This document shows positions 18,808 through 27,949 of a stretch of 38,617 nt of DNA, piece after piece (position 1 is the stretch's first letter; each line of letters opens with the position of its first letter). The position numbers and the translations under genes were made by a program. The stretch is from an uncultured Bacteroidota bacterium (GTDB taxonomy: Bacteria; Bacteroidota; Bacteroidia; Chitinophagales; Chitinophagaceae): NCBI GenBank assembly GCA_903924075.1, contig CAIYAG010000119.1, positions 1-38,617 of the forward strand, in the 5' to 3' direction. The notes beneath the pieces are model-generated. The model searched no databases. It was not told where the DNA came from and worked only from the letters and a program-made list of their open reading frames with translations.

Positions 18808-19428
18808 TTATTGTACCCCTAAATTCGCTTTCAATTCCAGAAGAAAAGATTTGAATTTAGTTAAAGATTGAACCAATTGCGAATGCATATCGGCTTGTGC
18901 CTTATTATTTTTTAAATAATTCTTGGCACCTTCAATCGAGAATTTCCGCTGTCGCAATAAAAAATAAATGAGCTGTAGATTCTTAATGTCTTCCACACGG
19001 AAAAGACGGTCTCCCTTTCTGGTTTTTCTTGGTTGCAAAACATCAAACTCATTTTCCCAGTAACGAAGCAAAGAAGTATTTACTTTAAACCAACCGGCTA
19101 CTTCGCTAATGCTATAATATAATTTCTTATTTAAAATTTCATCTTCAGGAACATCGATCAGATCAACCTCGGTATCCATATCCCGAAAACTTTTCCTGCC
19201 TCTTTTGTTTGGCTTTTTAGTTTCAACAAGGGTAGTGGTTGCTTTTGGCGCTTCTACTTTTTGTTTGATCCTAACTGAGATCGTTTTATCGGTATATACA
19301 ACAGCAGGTTCAGCCACAGGAATGGGTACTTCTTTGGGCTCTTTAACCTGCTTCTCCTTTTTTACTTTTGGAGTAATAGGTTCTATAGGGAATCCGAATA
19401 AGTCTAATTGTTGCAATGGACCTGACAT
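18808..19428 (-). CDS. MerR family transcriptional regulator with N-terminal extension
   Basis: C-terminal MerR HTH KLYYSISEVAGWFKVNTSLLRYWENEFDVLQPRKTRKGDRLFRVEDIKNLQLIYFLL. ATG at 19428 (MSGPLQQLDLFGFP) preferred over 19446 because of a -7-like box 4 nt upstream. Confidence 0.88.
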   Translation of the reverse strand: MSGPLQQLDLFGFPIEPITPKVKKEKQVKEPKEVPIPVAEPAVVYTDKTISVRIKQKVEAPKATTTLVETKKPNKRGRKSFRDMDTEVDLIDVPEDEILNKKLYYSISEVAGWFKVNTSLLRYWENEFDVLQPRKTRKGDRLFRVEDIKNLQLIYFLLRQRKFSIEGAKNYLKNNKAQADMHSQLVQSLTKFKSFLLELKANLGVQ

Positions 19429-19432
19429 ACCA

Positions 19433-19440
19433 TAAAAGTA
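19433..19440 (-). promoter_or_regulatory. -7-like box TACTTTTA, 4 nt before the merR ATG
   Basis: Minus strand TACTTTTA-tggt-ATG. Confidence 0.4.
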
Positions 19441-19513
19441 ACACAAGAATCGCAGCGTTTAGACAGGCAAACGTTTTGGTGGAAAAGATGGCTATATATG
19501 GGGATAGACTAAC

Positions 19514-19521
19514 TACATTTG
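19514..19521 (+). promoter_or_regulatory. -7 box TACATTTG, 4 nt before the hydroxyacyl-CoA dehydrogenase ATG
   Basis: TACATTTG-ttct-ATG(19526). Confidence 0.5.
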
Positions 19522-19525
19522 TTCT

Positions 19526-20383
19526 ATGCATCAGATCAAAACAGTTTGTGTTTGTGGCGCGGGTACCATGGGTACAGGTATTGCACAGTTATGTGCAGCA
19601 TCGGGCTACGACACTTTGTTGTTTGATTTGAATCATGCGATTGTACAAAATAGCGAAAACACGATCCACGAGCGTTGGCAGGGATTGGAAATCAAAAAAA
19701 AGATCAGTCAGAATGATCTGATTACATTTAAAAAGAACTTGCGCGTTAGCAGCAATATCAATGATTGTAGGGCCGATCTGGTGATAGAAGCGATCATTGA
19801 AAAAGCTTCGGCTAAGATCGATCTGTTTCAACAACTAGCAGAGATCAATCCGATCAATACTTTATTTGTAAGTAACACATCCTCGATCTCCATCCATTCG
19901 ATTGCTGCAAAATTGGACGATCCCTTCCGTTTTGCGGGCATGCATTTTTTTAATCCTGCTACGCAAATGCAATTAGTAGAATTGATAAAAGCCGATCAAA
20001 CAAGTGAGGGGATGGTCAAAATTCTTCAAGACTTTGTGTTGAAGTTGGGTAAGACCTCTGTGATCTGTAAAGATTCGCCAGGATTTATTGTGAACCGTGT
20101 GGCTCGTCCCTATTATCTCGAGTCTTTATTAATGATCGAGCAAGGAAATGCCGATATAGAAACGATCGATACCGTGCTGGAAGCAACCGGTTTTAAAATG
20201 GGGCCGTTTAAACTGATGGACCTGATCGGTATTGATATCAATTTCAGCGTAAGCAATATAGTCTGGGATGCACTAGGAAAACCGCCACGATTAAAGCCAT
20301 CACCCATACAGGAACAAAAGATAACGCAGCATGAATTGGGAAGAAAAACCGAGAAAGGATTTTATGACTATCCCAAAAAATAA
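19526..20383 (+). CDS. 3-hydroxyacyl-CoA dehydrogenase (3-hydroxybutyryl-CoA dehydrogenase type)
   Basis: VCVCGAGTMGTGIAQLCAASGYDTLLFD Rossmann motif; NTSSISIHSIAAKLDDPFRFAGMHFFNPATQMQLVELI; DSPGFIVNRVARPYYLESLLMIEQG. Confidence 0.94.
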   Translation: MHQIKTVCVCGAGTMGTGIAQLCAASGYDTLLFDLNHAIVQNSENTIHERWQGLEIKKKISQNDLITFKKNLRVSSNINDCRADLVIEAIIEKASAKIDLFQQLAEINPINTLFVSNTSSISIHSIAAKLDDPFRFAGMHFFNPATQMQLVELIKADQTSEGMVKILQDFVLKLGKTSVICKDSPGFIVNRVARPYYLESLLMIEQGNADIETIDTVLEATGFKMGPFKLMDLIGIDINFSVSNIVWDALGKPPRLKPSPIQEQKITQHELGRKTEKGFYDYPKK

Positions 20384-20415
20384 GTGAAAAGCGTTTTTCA
20401 AACCTCAAGACAAAT

Positions 20416-20423
20416 TACTTTTG
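20416..20423 (+). promoter_or_regulatory. -7 box TACTTTTG, 4 nt before the glycosyltransferase ATG
   Basis: TACTTTTG-ccag-ATG(20428). Confidence 0.5.
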
Positions 20424-20427
20424 CCAG

Positions 20428-21552
20428 ATGCGGATAGCCGTGAATGCCATATTTCTACAAAAAGATAAGCTGGAGGGCTATGGCTGGTTTGTGCAGGAAG
20501 TATTTAGCAGATTGGCAAAAAGGTTTCCAGAACACGAATTCATTTTTTTATTTGATCGGCCCTTTGATCCTTCCTTTGTGTTTGAGAAAAATTGCACAGC
20601 CATTGTGATCAAGCCTGCTGCGAGGCATGTGGTGGCTTTTAAATATTGGTACGATTTTTCTGCTTCTGCAGTTGTTGGTAAACTCAAAATTGATTGCTGG
20701 GTTCAGCCATATGGCTTTTGCAGTTTAACATCAAGGATACCTCAGTTATTGATGGTCCATGATATTTCATTTAAACATTTCCCGAAGCAAGTTGCCTGGC
20801 ACCAACAATTGTATTATCAATGGGGCACACCAAAATTTTTACAAAAAGCAAAACGGATCTTAACAGTTTCAGAATTTTCCAAGAAAGATATACTGGCTCA
20901 TTATGCTATCAAGGAAGACAAGATTGATGTTGTGTATGGTGCAGCCAGAGAAAACTTTGCACCCATGAAGTGGTCAGATAAAGTGGCAACTAAAATTGCC
21001 CATAGTGGAGGTGTTGAATATTTTCTTTTCATAGGTGGTATTCATCCACGTAAAAATCTGATGCAGTTGCTCAAAGCTTTTTCGTTATTTAAAAAATGGC
21101 AGAAAAGTAATATGAAACTGGTGGTTGCTGGCAGATTGGCCTGGCATTATGAAGATCTGATCGAAAAACTGAAGACTTATAAATATCGTGATGATGTGGT
21201 GATGATGAACTATGTTTCAGATGAACAATTAGCAAAGATCACTGCCTCAGCGTATGCATTGGTATACCCTTCTCTGTATGAAGGTTTTGGCTTACCTATC
21301 CTGGAAGCCATGCAATCTGGTGTGCCCGTGATCTGTTCAAATGTGAGTAGCATGCCCGAAACCGCTGGTGATGCAGCGCTATTAACCGACCCGAACAATA
21401 CAGATTCGATCGCCAAGCAAATGCTTGCCCTCTATAAAGACGAATACTTACGCAATCAACTCATTGAATCTGGTCTGCAAAGAGCAGCTGCATTTAGTTG
21501 GGAAAAAACAGCAGATCAGGTCTGGAATGCCATCCTCAAAACGGTCAAATAA
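20428..21552 (+). CDS. Glycosyltransferase family 4-like (GT-B)
   Basis: FLFIGGIHPRKNLMQLLKAFSLFKKW, KLVVAGRLAWHYEDLI, YALVYPSLYEGFGLPILEAMQSGVPVICSNVSSMPETAGDAALLTDP. Confidence 0.93.
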   Translation: MRIAVNAIFLQKDKLEGYGWFVQEVFSRLAKRFPEHEFIFLFDRPFDPSFVFEKNCTAIVIKPAARHVVAFKYWYDFSASAVVGKLKIDCWVQPYGFCSLTSRIPQLLMVHDISFKHFPKQVAWHQQLYYQWGTPKFLQKAKRILTVSEFSKKDILAHYAIKEDKIDVVYGAARENFAPMKWSDKVATKIAHSGGVEYFLFIGGIHPRKNLMQLLKAFSLFKKWQKSNMKLVVAGRLAWHYEDLIEKLKTYKYRDDVVMMNYVSDEQLAKITASAYALVYPSLYEGFGLPILEAMQSGVPVICSNVSSMPETAGDAALLTDPNNTDSIAKQMLALYKDEYLRNQLIESGLQRAAAFSWEKTADQVWNAILKTVK

Positions 21553-21573
21553 CCATCATCGGCTAATAAATCG

Positions 21574-21581
21574 TAGTTTTG
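21574..21581 (+). promoter_or_regulatory. -7 box TAGTTTTG upstream of gldC
   Basis: Exact TAnnTTTG, 24 nt before the ATG at 21606. Confidence 0.45.
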
Positions 21582-21605
21582 TACCCATTTTACAATTAAA
21601 GAACT

Positions 21606-21950
21606 ATGAGCAAATCGACTATTACGATTGATATTCACTTGGATGAACAAAAAGTACCTGATCAGATCAACTGGTCGGCCACAGATAGTACCGCAGAAAT
21701 GATGCAACCGGCAAAAGCAATGATGGTGGCTTTCTGGGATGCACAGGAAAAAGCTGCCTTGAGGATCGATCTTTGGACCAAGGACATGATGATTGATGAG
21801 ATGGCAGACTTTTATTATCAGACTTTTATGGGGATGGCCGATACCTTTTTAAGGGCTACCCAGAACCAGGAACTGGTAAACGAAATGAAACAAAATGCTA
21901 AGGATTTCTACAAGAAATTCAGAGAATCACAATTGAAAGAGAATAAATAA
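21606..21950 (+). CDS. gldC: Gliding motility protein GldC
   Basis: 114 aa; MSKSTITIDIHLDEQKVPDQINWSATDS...AAL RIDLWTKDMMIDEMADFYYQTFMGMADTFLRAT. Confidence 0.85.
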   Translation: MSKSTITIDIHLDEQKVPDQINWSATDSTAEMMQPAKAMMVAFWDAQEKAALRIDLWTKDMMIDEMADFYYQTFMGMADTFLRATQNQELVNEMKQNAKDFYKKFRESQLKENK

Positions 21951-21960
21951 AATAGCAATT

Positions 21961-22410
21961 ATGAGTTTAGAAGAACAAGTAATGAGTCAGATGAAAGACG
22001 CCATGAAGGCAAAAGACGAAGCAGTTTTGAGGGGATTGCGTGCGATCAAAGCCGAGATCATTAAGGCAAAAACAGACCCAGGTGCAGGCGGTGTTGTTAC
22101 TGCTGATGGAGAAATTAAAATTCTTCAAAAATTGGTTAAGTCACGCAAAGATTCTTTAGAAATATATCAGACACAAAACCGTGCTGACCTGGCTCAGAAG
22201 GAGTTGGAGGAAATTGCTGTGATCGAAAAATTCTTACCACAACAAATGTCTGCAGCTGAACTGGAAGAAGCATTAAAAGCAATTATTGCTACGGTAGGTG
22301 CTACTGGTCCTCAAGACATGGGAAAAGTAATGGGTGTGGCTTCTAAACAATTGGCTGGAAAGGCCGAGGGTAAAGCCATTTCATCCACAGTCAAAGCTTT
22401 ATTGGGTTAA
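21961..22410 (+). CDS. GatB/YqeY domain protein
   Basis: MKAKDEAVLRGLRAIKAEIIKAKTDPG..LQKLVKSRKDSLEIYQTQNRADLAQKELEEIAVIEKFLPQQMS. Confidence 0.93.
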   Translation: MSLEEQVMSQMKDAMKAKDEAVLRGLRAIKAEIIKAKTDPGAGGVVTADGEIKILQKLVKSRKDSLEIYQTQNRADLAQKELEEIAVIEKFLPQQMSAAELEEALKAIIATVGATGPQDMGKVMGVASKQLAGKAEGKAISSTVKALLG

Positions 22411-22425
22411 TTCTAAAGCCGATAT

Positions 22426-22953
22426 ATGCTAATCGATATCGTATTACTGATATTGTTATTGCTTGCGCTAATAAAGGGATACCGCAAAGGTCTGGTGCTT
22501 GCTGCATTTTCATTTGTCGGAATTTTTCTAGGATTAGCAGCTGCAGTAAAGTTCTCTGCAATGGTTGCTGGCTGGTTAAAAGAGTATACACACACTGCAG
22601 TTGGTTGGCTTCCATTTATTGCCTTTATTATTATTTTAATAGGGGTCTGGATCTTGGTTAGGATTGTATCCAAACTCATTGAAACAAGTTTAGATCTAGT
22701 ACTACTTGGATGGCTGAATAGGGTGGCTGGTATATTGTTGTATGCTTTAATATATGCCACTGTTTATAGTATCGTTTTATTCTATGCAGATAAGCTGCAT
22801 TTGTTGAAATCATACATGATCAGCGATTCTTTGAGTTACGATTTCATAAAGCCATTGGGACCCAAATTCATGGAATTATTTGGCCGAATATTGCCTGTTT
22901 TTAAAGAAGCATTTAATGAATTAACTGCTTTTTTTGAGGGATTGAATAAATAA
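22426..22953 (+). CDS. CvpA family membrane protein
   Basis: MLIDIVLLILLLLALIKGYRKGLVLAAFSFVGIFLGLAAAVKFS..: CvpA N-terminal signature and 4 TM pattern. Confidence 0.88.
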   Translation: MLIDIVLLILLLLALIKGYRKGLVLAAFSFVGIFLGLAAAVKFSAMVAGWLKEYTHTAVGWLPFIAFIIILIGVWILVRIVSKLIETSLDLVLLGWLNRVAGILLYALIYATVYSIVLFYADKLHLLKSYMISDSLSYDFIKPLGPKFMELFGRILPVFKEAFNELTAFFEGLNK

Positions 22954-23105
22954 TAAACAAAAGGTAAAAGATTGGTAAAGAGGTTATTGATTATAGTACC
23001 TTAAAAATCTGTATTTTGCATTAACCCAACCGTTTAAAACTTACATATTAGTAAATTAGAATGGTTATTTTTTGAAAGTCGACTGCTTGCTTAAGAAATA
23101 TAAAC

Positions 23106-23864
23106 ATGGATTACGAAATTAAACATCAGGATAAGTTTAAGTTTATTGAAGAAGGAGAGGGTGAGCCGCTATTGCTGCTTCACGGACTTTTTGGTGCACT
23201 GAGCAATTTCGCCGATCTGGTTGAATATTTCAGAAAATCCTATAAAGTAATTGTACCCCTATTGCCTTTATTTGAATTGGATATATTCCATACAACTGTT
23301 GGCGGTTTGGAAAAACATGTTCAAAAATTTATCGAAATAAGAGGCTATGACAAGATCAATTTATTAGGCAATTCACTTGGCGGGCATGTGGCATTGGTTC
23401 ATATTTTGAAACATCCAGAAAGAATTAAATCGCTCATCCTTACAGGAAGTAGTGGCTTATTCGAAAATGGTATGGGCGATAGTTATCCTAAAAGAGGCGA
23501 TCGCGAGTATATTAAAAAGAAAACACAGGTTACTTTTTATGATCCCGCAATGGCAACTACAGAGTTGGTTGATGAAGTATTTGAGATCACCAATAATAGA
23601 ATTAAAGTCATTAAAATTATTTCTTTAGCGAAGAGTGCGATCAGAAATAATCTTGGTGAAGAGTTGAATCAAATAAAACAACCTACCCTTTTAATTTGGG
23701 GTAATAACGATATTATCACGCCTCCTTTTGTTGGTCAGGAATTTCAAAAATTAATTCCTAATAGCGAATTGCATTTTATCGACAAATGTGGTCACGCCCC
23801 AATGATGGAAGTGCCTGATGAATTTAATAGGATATTGGATGGGTTCTTGCAAAAATTGCCATAG
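23106..23864 (+). CDS. Alpha/beta hydrolase
   Basis: LLLLHGLFGALSNFADLV oxyanion region; NLLGNSLGGHVALVH nucleophile elbow; PTLLIWGNNDIITP; DKCGHAPMMEVPDEFN. Confidence 0.94.
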   Translation: MDYEIKHQDKFKFIEEGEGEPLLLLHGLFGALSNFADLVEYFRKSYKVIVPLLPLFELDIFHTTVGGLEKHVQKFIEIRGYDKINLLGNSLGGHVALVHILKHPERIKSLILTGSSGLFENGMGDSYPKRGDREYIKKKTQVTFYDPAMATTELVDEVFEITNNRIKVIKIISLAKSAIRNNLGEELNQIKQPTLLIWGNNDIITPPFVGQEFQKLIPNSELHFIDKCGHAPMMEVPDEFNRILDGFLQKLP

Positions 23865-23911
23865 CCTCTGGCCTCTGGCATTATTTTTTGTGAACAATTA
23901 AGAAGATCAGT

Positions 23912-24571
23912 ATGCTAGTAGCCCAATTAATTAATTCCGGATTTCCTACTGTACATCTCAATGATAGTGCATCCCTTGCATTGCAGTTAATGGATGATTA
24001 TGATGTACAACACCTTCCGGTAATTGCAGAAGATAAATATTTGGGATTGGTTGCAAAGTAAGACCTGCTAGACCTTTCAGAAGAACAAACACTTGCTTCT
24101 GAAACCACACTCATTCACCCTTATTCAGTTAAAGGCGAAGAACATTTCTTAGCTGCATTGAAACTGGCTTCAGATAAAGAGATCTCTTTGATCCCTGTGA
24201 TCAATGAACAGTTTGAATTGTTGGGAGTAATTCCCATTGCAGAACTTGTGCAACATCTTTCCATTTTCTTAGGCAATAATGAGCCTGGTGGGATCATTGT
24301 TCTGGAGATCTCAAAACGTAATTTCTCATTTGGCGAGATCAGCAGGTTGGTTGAAACCAATGATGCGTTGATCACGCAGTGTAATACATTTACAGAACCT
24401 GAAACCGGCCTGGTGATCATTACTTTAAAGATCAATAAGATCGAAGTATCTGCAATCGTGGCCACATTTCAGCGCTACGAATATATCGTTCGGTATTATT
24501 TTGGTGAAGAGAATTACGCCAATGAGCTAAAAGATAATTACAATCATTTATTGGCCTATCTGAATGTATAA
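23912..24571 (+). pseudogene. CBS-domain protein gene interrupted by an in-frame TAA (24059-24061)
   Basis: Conceptual translation from ATG 23912: MLVAQLINSGFPTVHLNDSASLALQLMDDYDVQHLPVIAEDKYLGLVAK*DLLDLSEEQTLASETTLIHPYSVKGEEHFLAALKLASDKEISLIPVINEQFELLGVIPIAELVQHL.. One frame throughout, broken only by TAA. The track lists only the 3' part (24158-24571). Confidence 0.85.
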
Positions 24572-24610
24572 TTGCAAAACCTATTTTTATCTAATCAAAA
24601 AGGTTCTGTA

Positions 24611-26047
24611 ATGAAGCATTGGCATATCCTTATTTTAATCACACTCATTTGTTCTGGCAATTTGCTGGCTCAAAGGATTTCAGTAAAGGATACTGTTTTT
24701 CAGAAAAATGAAATTGCCTCAAATAATAGCACATTCGATTCTCTGACCATTTCTAAAGTATCCGTGAATGGAAATAAAAGAACAAAGGGACAGGTGATAC
24801 TTCGTGAATTATCTTTTTTTAATGGCGATTATTTATCAAAAAAAGATTTGCACGAAAAGCTGAAATTGTCGAAACAGCAGTTGATGAATACTGCTTTATT
24901 TGTAGATGTTGATTTAGTTCCTATTATAAAAGATAGCACAGTTGAGATCCAGGTGAATGTAAAAGAGAGATGGTATTTGTTCCCGCTTTTATATTTCAAA
25001 TTAGTGGATCGAAACTTTAACCAGTGGTGGGTAGAGCAACACAGAAGTCTTGATCGTGTAAACTATGGGATCAAATTTATTCAGAACAATGTAACAGGAA
25101 GAAACGATAATCTGGATGTTTGGCTAATTACTGGATACACGCAGCAAATCACATTAAGATATGACCTGCCATTTGTAGATCGAAAGCTGAAACATGGATT
25201 CAACGTGGGTTTTGTGTATGCCAGTCAGAAAGAATTGAATTATGCAACTGGCGATAACAAACAATTGTTTTATAAGCAAGACGATATTTTTGTAAAGAAA
25301 GCAACACGTTACGATATCACTTATTCTTATCGACCAGATATCAAACAACGCCATAGTTTCAAAGTTTCCTATAATCAGGAACAAATTGCTGATACAGTTA
25401 ATAAGATCAATCCGAATTATTTCACCAATAACGGAACCCATTTCAACTATATTGATTTCAATTATGGATATCGATATTACAATGCCGATAATAATGCCTA
25501 TCCCAAAGATGGATTTTTGTTTCAGGGCAACATTTATAAAAGAGGACTTGATAAAGCATCGAATTTATGGATGATGAATGCAAGAGCTGTTTATGCAGTT
25601 CCAGTTTCAAAAAAAGCATTCTTGCATTTCGAAGCGATGGCGCAAGTAAAGTCGCCACCCAGCAATGGCTATATCGATCAAAAAATGTTCGGTTATGGAA
25701 GTTTTCAAATGCGGGGATTAGAATATAATGTAGTTGATGGCATGTCTGGGATCATGCTGAAAAGTACGATCCATCGGGAATTGGTGCATTTTACTGTTAA
25801 GAATCCTTTTAAAAGTAAAACCCACGACCTAATACCATTCAGGTTTTACATGAAGGCCTATGCTGATTTTGGATATGCGCAGCTCCCCAATTCAATCGCT
25901 TCTAATACCCTAAACAATACGGTATTGCATACCTGGGGTTTTGGAATGGACATTGTTTCGATCTACGATTTTGTATTTAAAATTGAGTACAGCTTTAACC
26001 AACTGGGCAAGGAAGGCTTATATTTACAGAGTAGAAACGACTTCTAA
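24611..26047 (+). CDS. Omp85/BamA-TamA-like outer-membrane protein with POTRA domain
   Basis: Signal peptide MKHWHILILITLICSGNLLAQ; POTRA-like ISKVSVNGNKRTKGQVILRELSFFNGDYLSKKDLHEKLKLSKQQLMNTALFVDVDL; C-terminal beta-barrel. ATG at 24611 preferred over TTG 24572. Confidence 0.82.
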   Translation: MKHWHILILITLICSGNLLAQRISVKDTVFQKNEIASNNSTFDSLTISKVSVNGNKRTKGQVILRELSFFNGDYLSKKDLHEKLKLSKQQLMNTALFVDVDLVPIIKDSTVEIQVNVKERWYLFPLLYFKLVDRNFNQWWVEQHRSLDRVNYGIKFIQNNVTGRNDNLDVWLITGYTQQITLRYDLPFVDRKLKHGFNVGFVYASQKELNYATGDNKQLFYKQDDIFVKKATRYDITYSYRPDIKQRHSFKVSYNQEQIADTVNKINPNYFTNNGTHFNYIDFNYGYRYYNADNNAYPKDGFLFQGNIYKRGLDKASNLWMMNARAVYAVPVSKKAFLHFEAMAQVKSPPSNGYIDQKMFGYGSFQMRGLEYNVVDGMSGIMLKSTIHRELVHFTVKNPFKSKTHDLIPFRFYMKAYADFGYAQLPNSIASNTLNNTVLHTWGFGMDIVSIYDFVFKIEYSFNQLGKEGLYLQSRNDF

Positions 26048-26057
26048 TAATAAAAAT

Positions 26058-26936
26058 ATGAAAGTAGCAATATATAGTCGGGGTCTCGATTTTGAACAAG
26101 AAAACCCAATCCAACTTTTGTTGGAAGAGTTAATGCGCTATGACACTACGATTTTTATCTATCGCCAATTATTAGAACAATTTTCTTTTACTGCGAATAT
26201 TTACGAAAAACTCATTCCGTTTACAACATCAGAAGAACTTACAAAAGATATAGATATACTCATCAGTCTTGGTGGAGATGGAACGATGTTGGACGCAGTA
26301 ACATTGGTAAAACAAAAGAATATTCCCATACTTGGGATCAATTTTGGCCGACTTGGATTCTTGGCCAGCATTAGTAGAGATGAACTTTCTATAGCGGTGG
26401 ATGCATTGATCAACAGATCGTTTCATATCGAAAAAAGAACCTTGATTCATTTGGATTCAAATGAATCATTGTTTGGTGATGCACCATTTGCTTTGAATGA
26501 ATTTGCGATCCATAAAAGAGATATTTCGCCGATGGTAAAAATTCATACCTACTTGAATGGCGAATTTCTAAACACTTACTGGGCCGATGGTTTGATCGTT
26601 GCAACCCCTACAGGTTCTACAGGCTATAATATGAGTTGTAATGGCCCCATTGTTTTCCCGGAATCTTCCAGTTTTGTAATTACACCTGTAGCGCCACACA
26701 ACCTAAATGTGCGATCCATTGTAGTACCTGATTCAAATGTGATCTCATTTGAAGTGGAAGGACGGGCAGATCAGTTCATTTGTGCTTTAGATGCCAGAAG
26801 AGAAATTGTAACAAAAACCATCCAGCTGGCGGTTCGGAAAGAAAACTTTTATATCAATTTGGCCAGGTTGAATGAAAATAATTTCCTTTCTACACTTAGA
26901 ACGAAGCTTACTTGGGGCCTAGATAAAAGAAATTAA
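26058..26936 (+). CDS. nadK: NAD kinase
   Basis: DILISLGGDGTMLDAV, LGINFGRLGFLA, ATPTGSTGYNMSCNGPIV, PHNLNVRSIVVPD. ATG at 26058 (MKVAIYSRG); the track start 25941 overlaps the upstream gene. Confidence 0.96.
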   Translation: MKVAIYSRGLDFEQENPIQLLLEELMRYDTTIFIYRQLLEQFSFTANIYEKLIPFTTSEELTKDIDILISLGGDGTMLDAVTLVKQKNIPILGINFGRLGFLASISRDELSIAVDALINRSFHIEKRTLIHLDSNESLFGDAPFALNEFAIHKRDISPMVKIHTYLNGEFLNTYWADGLIVATPTGSTGYNMSCNGPIVFPESSSFVITPVAPHNLNVRSIVVPDSNVISFEVEGRADQFICALDARREIVTKTIQLAVRKENFYINLARLNENNFLSTLRTKLTWGLDKRN

Positions 26937-26990
26937 CTTTTACCTTAGAGAAAATTGATGCTATTTTACAATAGTTAGATGTAAAAACTC

Positions 26991-27839
26991 ATGCTACAGA
27001 AAGTTGGACTATTTATTTTATTGAGTATTTCTTTGGTTTCAACCAAAGCACAAACACTTGAGGCTTACTCGCATCAGGCTGAGTATGGTTTTTCTGTAGG
27101 CTTGGGTCATTATTTTGGAGATCTGAATACCAGTACTCAGATCAACCGACCAAAATTTGCAGGAGGAATTTTTTTTAGAAAGCAGGTCAATAATTATGTA
27201 GGTGTCAGGATTTCAGGTAATTATACTTTTTTAGGCTATTCTGATGTGTATAGCTCAAATCCTGTTGAGCAGCAACGAAACCTTAGTTTTAATACCAATG
27301 TTTGGGAAATGAGTGTTTCTGGAGATTTTAATTTTTTCAAATTTGTACCAGGTTTCGAGGAATATAGGTTCACACCTTATGTTAGTCTTGGTATTGGCGT
27401 GTTTTCATTTGATCCTTATGCCTATTTAGGAGGGCAAAAATACCTACTCCGCCCATTAGGCACAGAAGGCCAGGGTAGTGCCCTATATCCAGATCGAAAA
27501 CCCTACAGCCCAATTGCGATGTGCATTCCCTTTGGAGTAGGCATGAAATACGCGCTCAATGAGCGCATGAATGTATTTGGTGAGGTCTCCTACCGGTTTA
27601 CGAATACAGATTATTTGGATGATGTGAGTACTAGCTATGCACCAGACGCTTTTCCGCCATTGCCCGATGGATCTGCATCGCCAGCTTTTTTGTTACAGGA
27701 CAGAAGCTATGAAACAGGTACCACTATTGGAATAAAGGGCCGCCAGAGAGGCAATAGCCTTAAAAAGGATTCATTTGTAACCTTACAAGTTGGCCTTTCA
27801 TTCAATATCCAATCCTATCACTGCCCAACTTCTAAGTGA
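26991..27839 (+). CDS. DUF6089 (PorG-like) outer-membrane beta-barrel protein
   Basis: Signal peptide; EYGFSVGLGHYFGDLNTSTQINRPKFAGGIFFRKQVNNYVGVRISGNYTFLGYSD..; Bacteroidota family related to the type IX secretion PorG component. Confidence 0.75.
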   Translation: MLQKVGLFILLSISLVSTKAQTLEAYSHQAEYGFSVGLGHYFGDLNTSTQINRPKFAGGIFFRKQVNNYVGVRISGNYTFLGYSDVYSSNPVEQQRNLSFNTNVWEMSVSGDFNFFKFVPGFEEYRFTPYVSLGIGVFSFDPYAYLGGQKYLLRPLGTEGQGSALYPDRKPYSPIAMCIPFGVGMKYALNERMNVFGEVSYRFTNTDYLDDVSTSYAPDAFPPLPDGSASPAFLLQDRSYETGTTIGIKGRQRGNSLKKDSFVTLQVGLSFNIQSYHCPTSK

Positions 27840-27949
27840 TTTTTTTAAAATTTATCTGATTTTAACCCTTTATAGGCAGTTTTTCTTTTAATTAAATCCT
27901 TCCAACCCCGCCCTTTTTGTTAATTTCGCAGCCTAAATGCAGGTATACC

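Noticed and set aside
25154-25441. 95-aa minus-strand ORF inside the Omp85-like gene
   Set aside because: Antisense shadow, no domain, no promoter.
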